This document shows, piece by piece, positions 16,696-26,197 of a stretch of 64,000 nucleotides of DNA. This DNA is from UMGS1590 sp963558655 (GTDB lineage: Bacteria; Bacillota; Peptococcia; Peptococcales; Peptococcaceae). A program made the position numbers and the translations under genes. The stretch spans positions 62,001-126,000 of the forward strand of contig CAUWHJ010000003.1 of NCBI GenBank assembly GCA_963558655.1, read 5' to 3'. A model generated the notes under the pieces. That model was not told the DNA's origin. It saw nothing but the letters and a program-made list of their open reading frames with translations, and made no database searches. Positions within the stretch are counted from its first letter, which is position 1. Each line of letters starts with the position of its first letter.

Positions 16696-18048
16696 ATGGA
16701 TATTAAAATACCTGACGGTGCAGCGTCAATCATTGAACGCTTAGAAAACGCAGGGCACCAGGCGTACATTGTTGGTGGCTGCGTGCGAGATTCATTAATG
16801 GGAAAAGTGCCCAGCGACTGGGACATTTGCACGTCAGCACGTGCCGAAGAAATGTTGGAAATCTTCAAAGACAAACGTGTGATCCCTACTGGAATCCAAC
16901 ACGGAACATTAACTATTTTAGCCAATGACGGTTCCTATGAAGTCACGACTTTTCGTATTGATGGCGAATATGCAGATCATCGACATCCGAAAAGTGTCGC
17001 CTTTACGCGAGAATTGGAGGAAGATTTAAGTCGTCGCGATTTTACCATCAATGCTATGGCTTGGCACCCTCAACGTGGGCTCATTGATTTGTTTCATGGC
17101 GTTGAGGATCTACATAACCGCATTGTGCGTGCCGTAGGAACACCCAGCAAACGCTTTGATGAAGACGGATTGCGTATGCTTCGTATGGTTCGATTTGCCA
17201 CTGTGTTGGATTTCGACTATGATACAACCACCTACGAAGCAGTAAAAAAGCAAAATTATTTACTGCGCTATATATCCAAAGAACGTATTCAAGTGGAGCT
17301 TAATAAAATCCTGCTCTGTCATCATCCTGCACGAGGTTTGGAAGACCTATACACTCTTGGCATGTATCCATATATTATTCCGGTTATGTGTCATACTGTT
17401 GGCTTTGCTCAACATGGCGGGCATCATTTTCTTGATGTGTTTGAACATTCACTGCTGGCCGTAGGTGTTATTGAACGCGATTTAATACTACGTTTAACCA
17501 TGCTTTTACATGACATTGGCAAACCTTTTGTATGGGATAAAACTGAAACCAATTACGATCGCTTCGAACATCATGCAGAAGCAAGTGCGAAAATTGCCAA
17601 TCGCGTACTTCGTGAGCTTAAATATGACAACACCACACGAAAAAACGTTGTTGAGCTGATTGCACATCATAACGACATTCTTTTACCGGAGCCAATCAAT
17701 GTTAGACAATCGCTCGCCCGTTTAGGCGAAGAGCAGACGCGCCGCCTGGTAAAAGTAAAAATTGCCGACCTTTTAGCGCACGACCTGGGAGATAAGCGCA
17801 CCACCATGCTTGAGCTCTTCCAAAAAATCGAAGAGACCATCGACACCGTTATTGCTCGTGGTGATTGTTTTTGCGTCAAAGAACTGGCTATCAGCGGCAA
17901 CGATCTGCAAAAATTAGGCCTCCAGGGTCGTGCTATTGGCGAAATGTTATCACAAGCACTTGCCTACGTTATCGAAGAGCCTTCACGCAACTGCCACGAT
18001 TTATTACTCACATGGTGCCAGCAGCAAATCGAACAAAAAAAACACTGA
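16696..18048 (+). CDS. cca: CCA-adding tRNA nucleotidyltransferase / poly(A) polymerase family with HD domain
   Basis: A 450-residue class II nucleotidyltransferase that builds or repairs the 3' CCA of tRNAs. Its need is visible here, since the tRNA-Arg and tmRNA genes in this window do not encode CCA. The N-terminus has the head motif YIVGGCVRDSLMG and the catalytic SDWDICTSA Asp pair, followed by RRDFTINAMAW and DEDGLRMLRMVRFA. An HD domain follows (EHSLLAVG...LLHDIGKP...HHAEAS). Start ATG 16696 is preceded by GAGGTG; an earlier ATG (16654) lies inside the preceding gene and adds 14 unrelated residues. Confidence 0.9.
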   Translation: MDIKIPDGAASIIERLENAGHQAYIVGGCVRDSLMGKVPSDWDICTSARAEEMLEIFKDKRVIPTGIQHGTLTILANDGSYEVTTFRIDGEYADHRHPKSVAFTRELEEDLSRRDFTINAMAWHPQRGLIDLFHGVEDLHNRIVRAVGTPSKRFDEDGLRMLRMVRFATVLDFDYDTTTYEAVKKQNYLLRYISKERIQVELNKILLCHHPARGLEDLYTLGMYPYIIPVMCHTVGFAQHGGHHFLDVFEHSLLAVGVIERDLILRLTMLLHDIGKPFVWDKTETNYDRFEHHAEASAKIANRVLRELKYDNTTRKNVVELIAHHNDILLPEPINVRQSLARLGEEQTRRLVKVKIADLLAHDLGDKRTTMLELFQKIEETIDTVIARGDCFCVKELAISGNDLQKLGLQGRAIGEMLSQALAYVIEEPSRNCHDLLLTWCQQQIEQKKH

Positions 18049-18135
18049 TAAAATAGCAAAAATTTTACGCAAGTATAATAAATTACTACTTGTCTTAGGA
18101 AAAAAAGCGTATCCTAATATATGAGGAGGTGGAGT

Positions 18136-18891
18136 ATGACACGCGTACGATTGCAAAAATATATGGCGGACTGTGGCGTTGCTTCTCGACGTCAAAGCGA
18201 AAAAATGATCACTCAAGGCCGCGTAAAGGTCAATGGTCAAATTGTTAAAGAACTGGGAACCCAGATAACACCTGGTGAAGATTGCGTAAGTGTTGATGAT
18301 AAAGATATTGCTGTACAGGATGAGTACTTATTTTATATGTTCAATAAACCTGCTGGTTATCTAACAACGACACAAGATCCTCAAGGTCGCCCAACAATCT
18401 TCGATTGTTTCCCAGAACTTAAAGGGCGTGTATTGCCGGTAGGACGCCTTGATATGAATACCGAAGGCTTATTGCTTTTAACCAATCATGGTGAACTTGC
18501 CTATCGCCTGACACATCCTAAATACAATATCAAAAAGACCTACATTGCAACTGTGAAGGGTGTTATCACTTCCAAAGCATTACAAGCACTTTCTGAAGGT
18601 GTCACACTTGACGATGGAAAAACCGCACCTGCTCAGGCGCGATTTCTAAAAAAACAAGGAAAAAATTCTGTCGTTGAATTGATTATTCATGAAGGCAAAA
18701 AGCGTCAAGTTCGACGTATGCTGGAGGCTGTTGGATTTCCATGCCTTCAGTTGCGGCGAGTGGCTATTGATAAATTGACGCTTTCGCATGTTGATCTTGG
18801 GCAAATTCGCCCGCTAACCAACGAAGAACTTGGACGCTTGTTTGATCGTGTACAGCTTTCAAGAAGTGATTACCTTAATAAACGTATCTAG
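18136..18891 (+). CDS. rluB: RsuA/RluB/RluE-family pseudouridine synthase
   Basis: A 251-residue rRNA pseudouridine synthase. The N-terminal S4 domain reads RLQKYMADCGVASRRQSEKMI. The catalytic motif is PVGRLDMNTEGLLLLTN, with the nucleophile Asp, and the late KRQVRRMLEAVGFPC is typical of the RluB group. ATG 18136 is chosen: AGGAGGT (18124-18130) lies 5 nt upstream and the S4 domain starts here. Length and motif order agree with Firmicute RluB (23S rRNA). The exact target is inferred. Confidence 0.9.
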   Translation: MTRVRLQKYMADCGVASRRQSEKMITQGRVKVNGQIVKELGTQITPGEDCVSVDDKDIAVQDEYLFYMFNKPAGYLTTTQDPQGRPTIFDCFPELKGRVLPVGRLDMNTEGLLLLTNHGELAYRLTHPKYNIKKTYIATVKGVITSKALQALSEGVTLDDGKTAPAQARFLKKQGKNSVVELIIHEGKKRQVRRMLEAVGFPCLQLRRVAIDKLTLSHVDLGQIRPLTNEELGRLFDRVQLSRSDYLNKRI

Positions 18892-18908
18892 TATCTAGGA
18901 GGAAGAAA

Positions 18909-20303
18909 ATGTTGGACAAGAAAGTAGTGGAAACACTCAAGACTATCGTTGGTGATGAAAATGTTCTCACCGACGCCGGGGATTTGTTAGCCTATTCTTA
19001 TGATGGTACCCCAGATCAGCCACAAGTTTTACCTGAAGTGGTTGTTATGCCTGCTAATGAAGACGAGATTGTACAGATTGTAAAACTCGCAAAAGAAAAC
19101 AATTTGCACATTTATACCCGTGGTTCTGGTACCAATTTATCCGGTGGCACCATTCCTCTTCGCAAAGGCATTGTACTGGTAACAACCCGTATGAATCATA
19201 TTGTTGATATAGACCCAGAAAACCTCACAGCTACGGTTGAACCAGGTGTTGTCATTAACAGCCTGAACGATGCTGTAAGTCCATATGGTCTTATATATCC
19301 ACCAGACCCAGGTACTGTAAAAACTGCAACCATGGGTGGCTCTGTCAGTGAATCTTCCGGCGGGCTTCGTGGTCTTAAATATGGCGTAACCAAAGATTAT
19401 GTGATGGGTGTACGCATGGTACTCGCTAACGGTGAAGTGGTTACCTTTGGCGGCAAGAGCGTAAAGAATGTTGCTGGTTATGACCTGACAAAACTTGTAT
19501 GTGGTGCGGAAGGTACACTTGGTATCATTACCCAAATTCTTGTTAAACTCATTGCTAAGCCACAATATTCTAAAACCATGACTGCGACTTTTAACGCTTT
19601 AAAAGATGCTGGTTATGCCATCAGTGGCATCATTGCTGACAAAGTTGTTCCTGCTACTATGGAACTTCTCGATCAGGTAACCTTACAAACGGTTGAAGAA
19701 TACATTCACATTGGTTTACCAATTGATGCTAAAGTTATGTTGCTTATGCAGGTTGACGGTAACGTTGAAGCCGAAGTCGAAATGGAAGCTCAGAAAGTTG
19801 TTGAACAGTGCAAAAAGAATGGTTGCCGTGAAATTAAACTTGCCAAAGATGCTAAAGAAGCAGATGATTTGATGACAGCTCGTCGTGCAGCTTTACCTGC
19901 GCTTGCTCGTGTAAAACCAACTACCGTTCTTGAAGACGCAACTGTACCAAGAAGCCGTATTCCTGACATGCTCGTTCGTTTTGAAGAAATTGCTGCTAAA
20001 TATAACCTCCAAATTGGTACTTTCGGTCATGCTGGCGATGGTAATTTGCATCCAACCATTCTTACTGATGCACGTGATGAAGAAGAAATGAAACGCGTTC
20101 GTCAGGCGGTTGATGAAATTTTTGCTGCTGCTTTGGAAATGGGCGGTACTCTGAGCGGTGAACATGGTATCGGAATTGCTAAGGCGCGGTTCATGGAAGA
20201 TCAATTCGGTGCAGCAGGTATGGAAGTCATCCGCCGCGTAAAAGAAGCATTCGATCCGAACTATATGTTCAACCCAGATCATTTCTTCTTTAAGGGGGAA
20301 TAA
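18909..20303 (+). CDS. glcD: FAD-linked D-lactate/glycolate oxidase subunit GlcD
   Basis: A 464-residue flavoprotein of the vanillyl-alcohol oxidase superfamily that oxidises a 2-hydroxy acid (D-lactate or glycolate). The FAD-binding PP-loop is YTRGSGTNLSGG (about residue 75). PPDPGTVKTATMGGSVSESSGG and VAGYDLTKLVCGAEGTLG follow. The C-terminal domain has TFGHAGDGNLHPTI and SGEHGIGIAK, with the substrate-site His residues. Start ATG 18909 follows TAGGAGGAAGA. The iron-sulphur partner gene follows after 6 nt, so the pair probably forms one membrane-associated complex. Substrate is not decided by sequence. Confidence 0.92.
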   Translation: MLDKKVVETLKTIVGDENVLTDAGDLLAYSYDGTPDQPQVLPEVVVMPANEDEIVQIVKLAKENNLHIYTRGSGTNLSGGTIPLRKGIVLVTTRMNHIVDIDPENLTATVEPGVVINSLNDAVSPYGLIYPPDPGTVKTATMGGSVSESSGGLRGLKYGVTKDYVMGVRMVLANGEVVTFGGKSVKNVAGYDLTKLVCGAEGTLGIITQILVKLIAKPQYSKTMTATFNALKDAGYAISGIIADKVVPATMELLDQVTLQTVEEYIHIGLPIDAKVMLLMQVDGNVEAEVEMEAQKVVEQCKKNGCREIKLAKDAKEADDLMTARRAALPALARVKPTTVLEDATVPRSRIPDMLVRFEEIAAKYNLQIGTFGHAGDGNLHPTILTDARDEEEMKRVRQAVDEIFAAALEMGGTLSGEHGIGIAKARFMEDQFGAAGMEVIRRVKEAFDPNYMFNPDHFFFKGE

Positions 20304-20309
20304 GGAATC

Positions 20310-21635
20310 ATGAGCGCACCTTTTGAAACAATGGACTTCGCACGTGAAGAAGTTGCGAAATGTATGTCTTGCGGCAACTGCCAGGAAGTCTGCCCAATTT
20401 ATTATGAAACTCGCCGTGAAGGCAGTGTTGCCCGCGGTAAAATTAAACTTGTCGATGCTTTACTTAAAGGTATGATTGATCCAAGCACACCAGGTCTTGA
20501 ACACAATCTGCACCTCTGCTTAACTTGTAAAGCTTGCGTGGAAATCTGCCCATGTGGTGTTGAAATTGATAAAATCGTTCTTGCTGCTCGTTCTGAGCTG
20601 GTTCGTAAAGAAGGTTTGCATCCATTAAAAAAGGTTATCTTCAACGTTGTTGACCATCCAAAACTTTTGGATACCGGGATGCGTTTGGGCGGCAATTTCC
20701 AAGGCACCGTCTTTAAGAAAGAACGTGAAACCGGTGGGTATACACCTCGCTTCCCATTTGGTCTTGATATGCGCCGTGTCATTCCGGATTTGGCCAACAA
20801 ACCATTCCGCATGACTGTACCGGAAGTGAACAAACCACAAGGTCCAACCAAGTACAAAGTAGCTTTCTTCACTGGTTGTTCTTCCAACTATATGTACCCT
20901 AATGTTGCGCGTTCTTTCATGAATGTCATGAAACATAACAATGTTGAAGTCATCGTGCCTAAAAAACAACATTGCTGTGGTATGCCTGTTTTAGCACATG
21001 GTGACCAGAAAACAGCGAAAGAAATGGCCATCGACCATGTTAAACTTTTTAAGTCACTTGATGTTGATTATATTGTTTTTGTTTGTGGTTCTTGTGCCCT
21101 GTCCTTTAAAGAACATTATCCAGAATTGCTTGAAGACACAAATATGTACGATGATGCCAAACGTGTTGCAGCAAAGGTTATCGACTGGAGCGACTTTATT
21201 GTTAATGTCGTTAAAGCAGATATTTCTAAATTGCATACTGCTCACCAAGTTGTCACGTACCATGATCCATGCCACTTACGTCGTGGTATGGGGGTTTATC
21301 AAGAACCTCGTAAGATTCTTGATACCTTACCAGATGTTGAGTTCCGCGAAATGAAACGTCCAAACCGTTGCTGTGGTTCCGCTGGTTCTTTCAGTCTGAC
21401 ACATTATGATCTCTCCATGCAAATTCAAGAAGAAAAATGTAAAGACATTGAAGAAACAGGGGCAGATGTAGTCGTCACAGGTTGTGGCTCATGCATCATG
21501 CAGCTGACAGATGGACAAAAACGTTTTAACGGTCATTGCAAAATCAAACACACCGTGGAAATACTTTCTGAGGCTTACGACGAAACAGAACGTGAAGATC
21601 GTATCAAACGTATGAAAGCTGTTACAGGTAAGTAA
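20310..21635 (+). CDS. glcF: GlcF-type iron-sulphur subunit (two [4Fe-4S] and two CCG domains)
   Basis: A 441-residue electron-transfer partner of the preceding FAD subunit. The N-terminus has two [4Fe-4S] motifs: CMSCGNCQEVCP and CLTCKACVEICPCG. The C-terminal half has two CCG-type cysteine-rich repeats (GCSSNYMYPNVA...QHCCGMP and DPCHLRRGMG...RCCGSAGSF). Spacing to glcD is 6 nt, with a purine-rich stretch overlapping the glcD stop. A strong terminator follows, so glcD-glcF is a two-gene operon. Related pairs serve D-lactate, glycolate or 2-hydroxyglutarate; with the dehydratase-activase genes next door, 2-hydroxy-acid metabolism is a fair inference. Confidence 0.9.
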   Translation: MSAPFETMDFAREEVAKCMSCGNCQEVCPIYYETRREGSVARGKIKLVDALLKGMIDPSTPGLEHNLHLCLTCKACVEICPCGVEIDKIVLAARSELVRKEGLHPLKKVIFNVVDHPKLLDTGMRLGGNFQGTVFKKERETGGYTPRFPFGLDMRRVIPDLANKPFRMTVPEVNKPQGPTKYKVAFFTGCSSNYMYPNVARSFMNVMKHNNVEVIVPKKQHCCGMPVLAHGDQKTAKEMAIDHVKLFKSLDVDYIVFVCGSCALSFKEHYPELLEDTNMYDDAKRVAAKVIDWSDFIVNVVKADISKLHTAHQVVTYHDPCHLRRGMGVYQEPRKILDTLPDVEFREMKRPNRCCGSAGSFSLTHYDLSMQIQEEKCKDIEETGADVVVTGCGSCIMQLTDGQKRFNGHCKIKHTVEILSEAYDETEREDRIKRMKAVTGK

Positions 21636-21641
21636 TATTTT

Positions 21642-21682
21642 ACGTCCTTAATGTGTACAATATACACATTAAGGACGTTTTT
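21642..21682 (+). terminator. Intrinsic terminator after glcF
   Basis: Perfect 16-bp stem: 21642-21657 with 21663-21678, 5-nt loop, then TTTT. The rest of the gap to 21905 has a TATAAT at 21833-21838 without a good -35 box and no gene. Confidence 0.9.
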
Positions 21683-21905
21683 CATAGATTTTCGACTCCA
21701 ACAACATCTAGTGTTTACCAATCACCAGCTCCAATGCTAGGCATGTAAAATCAATCGCGAGGATACGGTGAACCAACTAGAAATTTTTTCATTTTAACGC
21801 AAAATTTCTCTGGTCAGCACTCGATTTTATAGTATAATAAAAAGCAGACTTATTCATATGTTATGGATGTGTTGACATCATTTTTAGAATTAGGAGGACA
21901 TTAAA

Positions 21906-24854
21906 TTGATTCGCATTGGTCTGGATGTTGGATCGACCACAATGAAATGTGTGGTATTAGATCAGAATCAAAATATTATCTATAAAGATTACAGACGCCA
22001 TCGCTCAAATATCAAAGAAGTAGCAATGCAATTTGTTGAAGAAATCAAGCAATGTCTAAAAGACAACAACGATAAAGATATTCGTTTTGCGATTACAGGT
22101 TCTGCTGGTATTGGTCTTTCAGAAGCATACAATATTCCTTTTATTCAAGAAGTTATTGCTTCACAGATTGCGGTTAATAACCTACATGATGATATTGACG
22201 TTGCCATTGAATTAGGGGGAGAAGACGCTAAAATACTCTTTTTCACTGGCGGTTCCGAAGTGCGTATGAATGGTTCCTGCGCTGGTGGCACAGGAGCTTT
22301 TATTGACCAGATGGCAGTACTCTTAAATGTTGACTTAGAAACACTTAATGCGTTGGCCAACAAAGCAGAAAATGTTTATGATATTGCTTCACGTTGCGGA
22401 GTTTTTGCAAAATCAGACATTCAACCACTCCTCAACCAAGGCGCAAAAAAAGAAGACGTGGCTATGAGCATTTTTTATGCGGTCGCCAATCAAACCGTTG
22501 GCGGCTTAGCTCAGGGGCGTGAAATCAAAGGGAAAGTCATCTTCTTAGGTGGTCCGTTAAATTTTTTTACTGGCTTACAAACTGCTTTCAAAAACGTCTT
22601 AAAATTAGAATCTGAAGACGACTATGTTTTTCCTGAAGATGCACGTTATTATGTCGCAATGGGCGCTGCGCTTTACAGCAAAAATGAATTGTCTTTTGAT
22701 TTAGACGACCTTCAACGTCGTTTCAAAGAGAATAAAATGACTGTTCGTAATACGTCCACAACCAAACCACTCTTTGAAAACGAAGAAGAATACCATGCTT
22801 TTCTTGACCGTCACGCTAAATCTACTGTGGCTTATGCTGACATTGCTTCTTATGAAGGAAATGTTTACCTTGGTATCGATGCCGGCTCAACAACTGTTAA
22901 ACTTGTTTTAATGGGCGAAAACAATGAACTGCTTTATAGCCGCTATGAATATAGCAATGGTCAACCTGTCAACATGATTAAAGAGACGCTCAGCTATCTC
23001 TACAAAACCTATCCTAAACTTCATATTTCTTCCTCAGCTGTTACTGGCTATGGTGAAGAACTTATTAAAACCGCTTTTACGCTCGATCACGGTCTTGTTG
23101 AAACCATCGCTCATCTGACAGCAGCACAATATTTCCAGCCAGATGTCGATTTTATTATTGATATCGGTGGACAGGATATGAAGTGTTTCAAAATTAAGAA
23201 CGGTACCATTGATTCGATTTTCCTTAATGAAGCCTGCTCATCTGGTTGTGGTTCTTTTATCTCCACGTTTGCAAGCGCCATGGGCTATGACGTTGCCGAT
23301 TTTGCAAGTTTGGGATTGCACGCTCAACATCCAGTTGATTTGGGCAGCCGCTGCACTGTCTTTATGAATTCTTCTGTCAAACAATCACAAAAAGAAGGTG
23401 CTAGTGTAGAAGATATTTCTGCGGGGCTTTCAATTAGTGTTGTAAAAAATGCACTCTACAAAGTTATTCGCGCCAATGATGCCGACGATCTTGGCAAACA
23501 CATTGTCGTGCAGGGTGGTACTTTTTATAATGATGCTATTCTTCGTGCTTTTGAAAAAGAAATTGGACGAGATGTGATACGTCCATCTATCGCAGGTCTT
23601 ATGGGTGCTTATGGCTGTGCTATTTATGCCAAAAACAATAGCACTGGCACAAGTACCTGTCTCGGGCCAGAAGAATTAGAATCGTTTTCTTATCAGGCAT
23701 ACAGCCGTACCTGCCAGCTTTGCGGTAACCATTGTGAATTAACAATCAACCATTTCAGCAATGGAGAAGAACTCATTGCAGGCAATCGCTGTGAACGTCC
23801 GCTCAATAAAGAAAAAAGCAATCTCGATTTGCCGAATGCCTATCTTTATAAACAACAAATGATTACCAATCTAAAAAAAGAGCAATTGCAGGGTAAATTT
23901 CCAAATGGCATCGTTGGTATGCCGCTTGGCTTGAACGTTTACGAAATGTACCCATTCTGGACGGCATTCTGGAATCATCTTGGTTATCGCTTGTTGCTTT
24001 CACCATTTGGTTCTAAACAGCTTTTTACGCAAGGGCAATACACCATTCCTTCTGATACAATCTGTTATCCAGCTAAACTTATTCACGGGCATATCGAATG
24101 GCTCTTAAAGAAAGACGTCGATTTTATTTTTTATCCATGTTTAAGTTATAATTTTGATGAAAACATCAGCGATAATCACTATAATTGCCCAGTCGTTGCC
24201 TATTATCCACAAGTAATAGAAGCGAACGTGAAAAAGATTAACAAAGAAAACTTCTTTTTCGGATTCTATGGTGTGCATAACAAGAAATTCATGAAAAAGC
24301 AGTTGACTAAAGATCTTGCTAGGCGTTTGGGGGTAAACGCACATAAGATTGGCGAAGCGCTTGATGCTGCATACTCTGCTCAAAGTGCTTATTATGACAA
24401 GTTAAAAGCCTTTACAGAGCAAGCTATTCAATTTGCACGTATTCATGAGCTGCCGATTATTATTCTTGCTGGACGCCCATATCATGTAGATCCTGAAATC
24501 AATCATGGCATTGACCGACTTATCCAGAGCTTTCATACCGTTGTTATCAGCGAAGATGGCTTGCCATTTATTTATGAGGATACCGATACGCACGTACTTA
24601 ATCAATGGACTTATCACGCACGTCTTTATAACGCTGCAAAAACAGCAATAGAAAATCCGGATATGTCTGTTGTCCAACTGGTCAGCTTTGGTTGCGGTTT
24701 AGATGCCATCACTGCCGATGAAATGCGTGATATTTTAGAAGCAGGCGGCGATATTTATACGCAAATCAAAATTGACGAAATCAGCAATCTTGGAACTGTA
24801 AAAATTCGTTTAAGAAGTCTCTTCGCTACTTTGGCACAAAGGAGGAAGAAATAA
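21906..24854 (+). CDS. Acyl-CoA dehydratase activase-like protein with tandem BcrAD/BadFG ATPase domains and DUF2229 region
   Basis: A 982-residue protein with two actin-fold ATPase domains in tandem. Domain 1 starts GLDVGSTTMK and has NGSCAGGTGAFID and SRCGVFAKSD. Domain 2 starts about residue 320 with GIDAGSTTVK and has ACSSGCGSFIST and SRCTVFMNSS. The paired cysteines correspond to those holding the [4Fe-4S] cluster in 2-hydroxyglutaryl-CoA dehydratase activator HgdC. At ~600 there is a cysteine cluster (CQLCGNHCEL...NRCERP), then an HgdB-like DUF2229 region (CYPAKLIHGH). Start codon is TTG behind AGGAGGACATTAAA. Large homologues in Clostridia are often one ~1400-residue chain; here the last part is a separate gene starting immediately after the stop. 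Likely function is ATP-driven electron transfer; the partner enzyme is unknown. Confidence 0.85.
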   Translation: MIRIGLDVGSTTMKCVVLDQNQNIIYKDYRRHRSNIKEVAMQFVEEIKQCLKDNNDKDIRFAITGSAGIGLSEAYNIPFIQEVIASQIAVNNLHDDIDVAIELGGEDAKILFFTGGSEVRMNGSCAGGTGAFIDQMAVLLNVDLETLNALANKAENVYDIASRCGVFAKSDIQPLLNQGAKKEDVAMSIFYAVANQTVGGLAQGREIKGKVIFLGGPLNFFTGLQTAFKNVLKLESEDDYVFPEDARYYVAMGAALYSKNELSFDLDDLQRRFKENKMTVRNTSTTKPLFENEEEYHAFLDRHAKSTVAYADIASYEGNVYLGIDAGSTTVKLVLMGENNELLYSRYEYSNGQPVNMIKETLSYLYKTYPKLHISSSAVTGYGEELIKTAFTLDHGLVETIAHLTAAQYFQPDVDFIIDIGGQDMKCFKIKNGTIDSIFLNEACSSGCGSFISTFASAMGYDVADFASLGLHAQHPVDLGSRCTVFMNSSVKQSQKEGASVEDISAGLSISVVKNALYKVIRANDADDLGKHIVVQGGTFYNDAILRAFEKEIGRDVIRPSIAGLMGAYGCAIYAKNNSTGTSTCLGPEELESFSYQAYSRTCQLCGNHCELTINHFSNGEELIAGNRCERPLNKEKSNLDLPNAYLYKQQMITNLKKEQLQGKFPNGIVGMPLGLNVYEMYPFWTAFWNHLGYRLLLSPFGSKQLFTQGQYTIPSDTICYPAKLIHGHIEWLLKKDVDFIFYPCLSYNFDENISDNHYNCPVVAYYPQVIEANVKKINKENFFFGFYGVHNKKFMKKQLTKDLARRLGVNAHKIGEALDAAYSAQSAYYDKLKAFTEQAIQFARIHELPIIILAGRPYHVDPEINHGIDRLIQSFHTVVISEDGLPFIYEDTDTHVLNQWTYHARLYNAAKTAIENPDMSVVQLVSFGCGLDAITADEMRDILEAGGDIYTQIKIDEISNLGTVKIRLRSLFATLAQRRKK

Positions 24855-26111
24855 GTGTCCGAACAACAGGAGCGTGTTGTATTTACAGAGGAAATGAAAG
24901 AAACGCACACCATCCTCATTCCGATGATGCTGCCTATTCATTTTCGCTTGTTAAAAAAACTTTTGACGTTAGAAGGTTATAAAGTAGATATTTTGGACTC
25001 TATGAGCCACGACGTTATTTCAACTGGTGTCAAATACGTTAATAACGATATGTGCTATCCAGCCCAACTTGCTATTGGCCAACTTTTAGACGGTGCGATG
25101 AACAAAGGCTATGATACACATAAAATCGCCCTGCTTTTGACACAAACTGGTGGTGGTTGCCGCGCCTCAAATTATATCTCCCTGTTGCGTAAAGCGTTAA
25201 AGCGCGCCAATCTCGAATACATTCCAGTATTATCATTTAACGTGGTTGGGCTTGAAGACAATCCAGGTTTTAAGCTCACAAAAACATTGTTGAAAAATGC
25301 CATGTTCGCCATTATCTATGGTGATATGCTCATGAACTTACGCAATCAAATTCTTCCTTATGCTAAAAGCAAAGAGGATGTAGAAGCAACAGTTGATAAA
25401 GTTTGCAACGAATTGGAACATCAGTTCGAAAATAGCAAAGGATGTAAACGCGCTGAATTACGTCGTAACTGTCAATGGATTCTTGAAGACTTTGCTAAAA
25501 TTAAACAAATTGACGGTCCTAAAAAAACAAAAGTCGGCATCGTTGGCGAAATCTATGTAAAATTTGCACCGCTAGGCAATAACAATTTAGAAGCCTTTCT
25601 TGAAAAAGAAGACTGTGAAGTTGTTGTGCCTGGGCTCATGGATTTTATTCTTTATACAGCTGATGCCGGTATTGAAGACTGGTATTTATATGGAACAGGG
25701 CACGCTAAAGCAGTGGTATCTAAGTTTATCGTAAACTATATCATTTCTTTGCAAAACACCGTCATAGACAGCTATAAAAACTATCCGCAATTCCATCCAC
25801 AAACGCCATTTAAGAAAACCAAAGCACTCAGTAAAAAAGTGATTCATGAAGGCACTAAAATGGGAGAAGGCTGGCTGCTCACGGCCGAAATGGTTGAACT
25901 TATTGAAAGTGGTTGTGAAAACATTGTTTGCACGCAACCATTCGGCTGCCTGCCAAATCATATTGTCGGTCGCGGTATGTTGCGTAAAATTAAAAGCCTT
26001 TATCCGCAAGCCAATATTGTACCGATTGACTATGACGCCAGTGCTAGTAAAGTCAATCAGGAAAACCGCATCAAACTTATGTTAGCTTCAACACGCAACA
26101 TCTCATATTGA
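24855..26111 (+). CDS. HgdB-like protein, C-terminal partner of the tandem activase
   Basis: A 418-residue protein that matches the C-terminal portion of the large activase/dehydratase-like proteins. It contains NNDMCYPAQLAIGQL, TQTGGGCRASNYI and CTQPFGCLPNHIVGRG, cysteine segments that may hold an iron-sulphur cluster as in 2-hydroxyacyl-CoA dehydratase subunits. It starts with GTG directly after the stop of the 982-residue gene (no gap), with AGGAGGAAGAAATAA as ribosome-binding site. The two products therefore probably form one complex. A terminator follows. Substrate unknown. Confidence 0.8.
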   Translation: MSEQQERVVFTEEMKETHTILIPMMLPIHFRLLKKLLTLEGYKVDILDSMSHDVISTGVKYVNNDMCYPAQLAIGQLLDGAMNKGYDTHKIALLLTQTGGGCRASNYISLLRKALKRANLEYIPVLSFNVVGLEDNPGFKLTKTLLKNAMFAIIYGDMLMNLRNQILPYAKSKEDVEATVDKVCNELEHQFENSKGCKRAELRRNCQWILEDFAKIKQIDGPKKTKVGIVGEIYVKFAPLGNNNLEAFLEKEDCEVVVPGLMDFILYTADAGIEDWYLYGTGHAKAVVSKFIVNYIISLQNTVIDSYKNYPQFHPQTPFKKTKALSKKVIHEGTKMGEGWLLTAEMVELIESGCENIVCTQPFGCLPNHIVGRGMLRKIKSLYPQANIVPIDYDASASKVNQENRIKLMLASTRNISY

Positions 26112-26118
26112 AAAATTG

Positions 26119-26162
26119 AAGCACTTCTAATAAGATTACATTGTCTATTAGAAGTGCTTTTC
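26119..26162 (+). terminator. Intrinsic terminator after the activase pair
   Basis: AAGCACTTCTAATA (26119-26132) pairs with TATTAGAAGTGCTT (26146-26159), followed by TTT. Confidence 0.85.
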
Positions 26163-26197
26163 ATTTTAGATATAGCAATAGAATAGGAGTTTCATTT

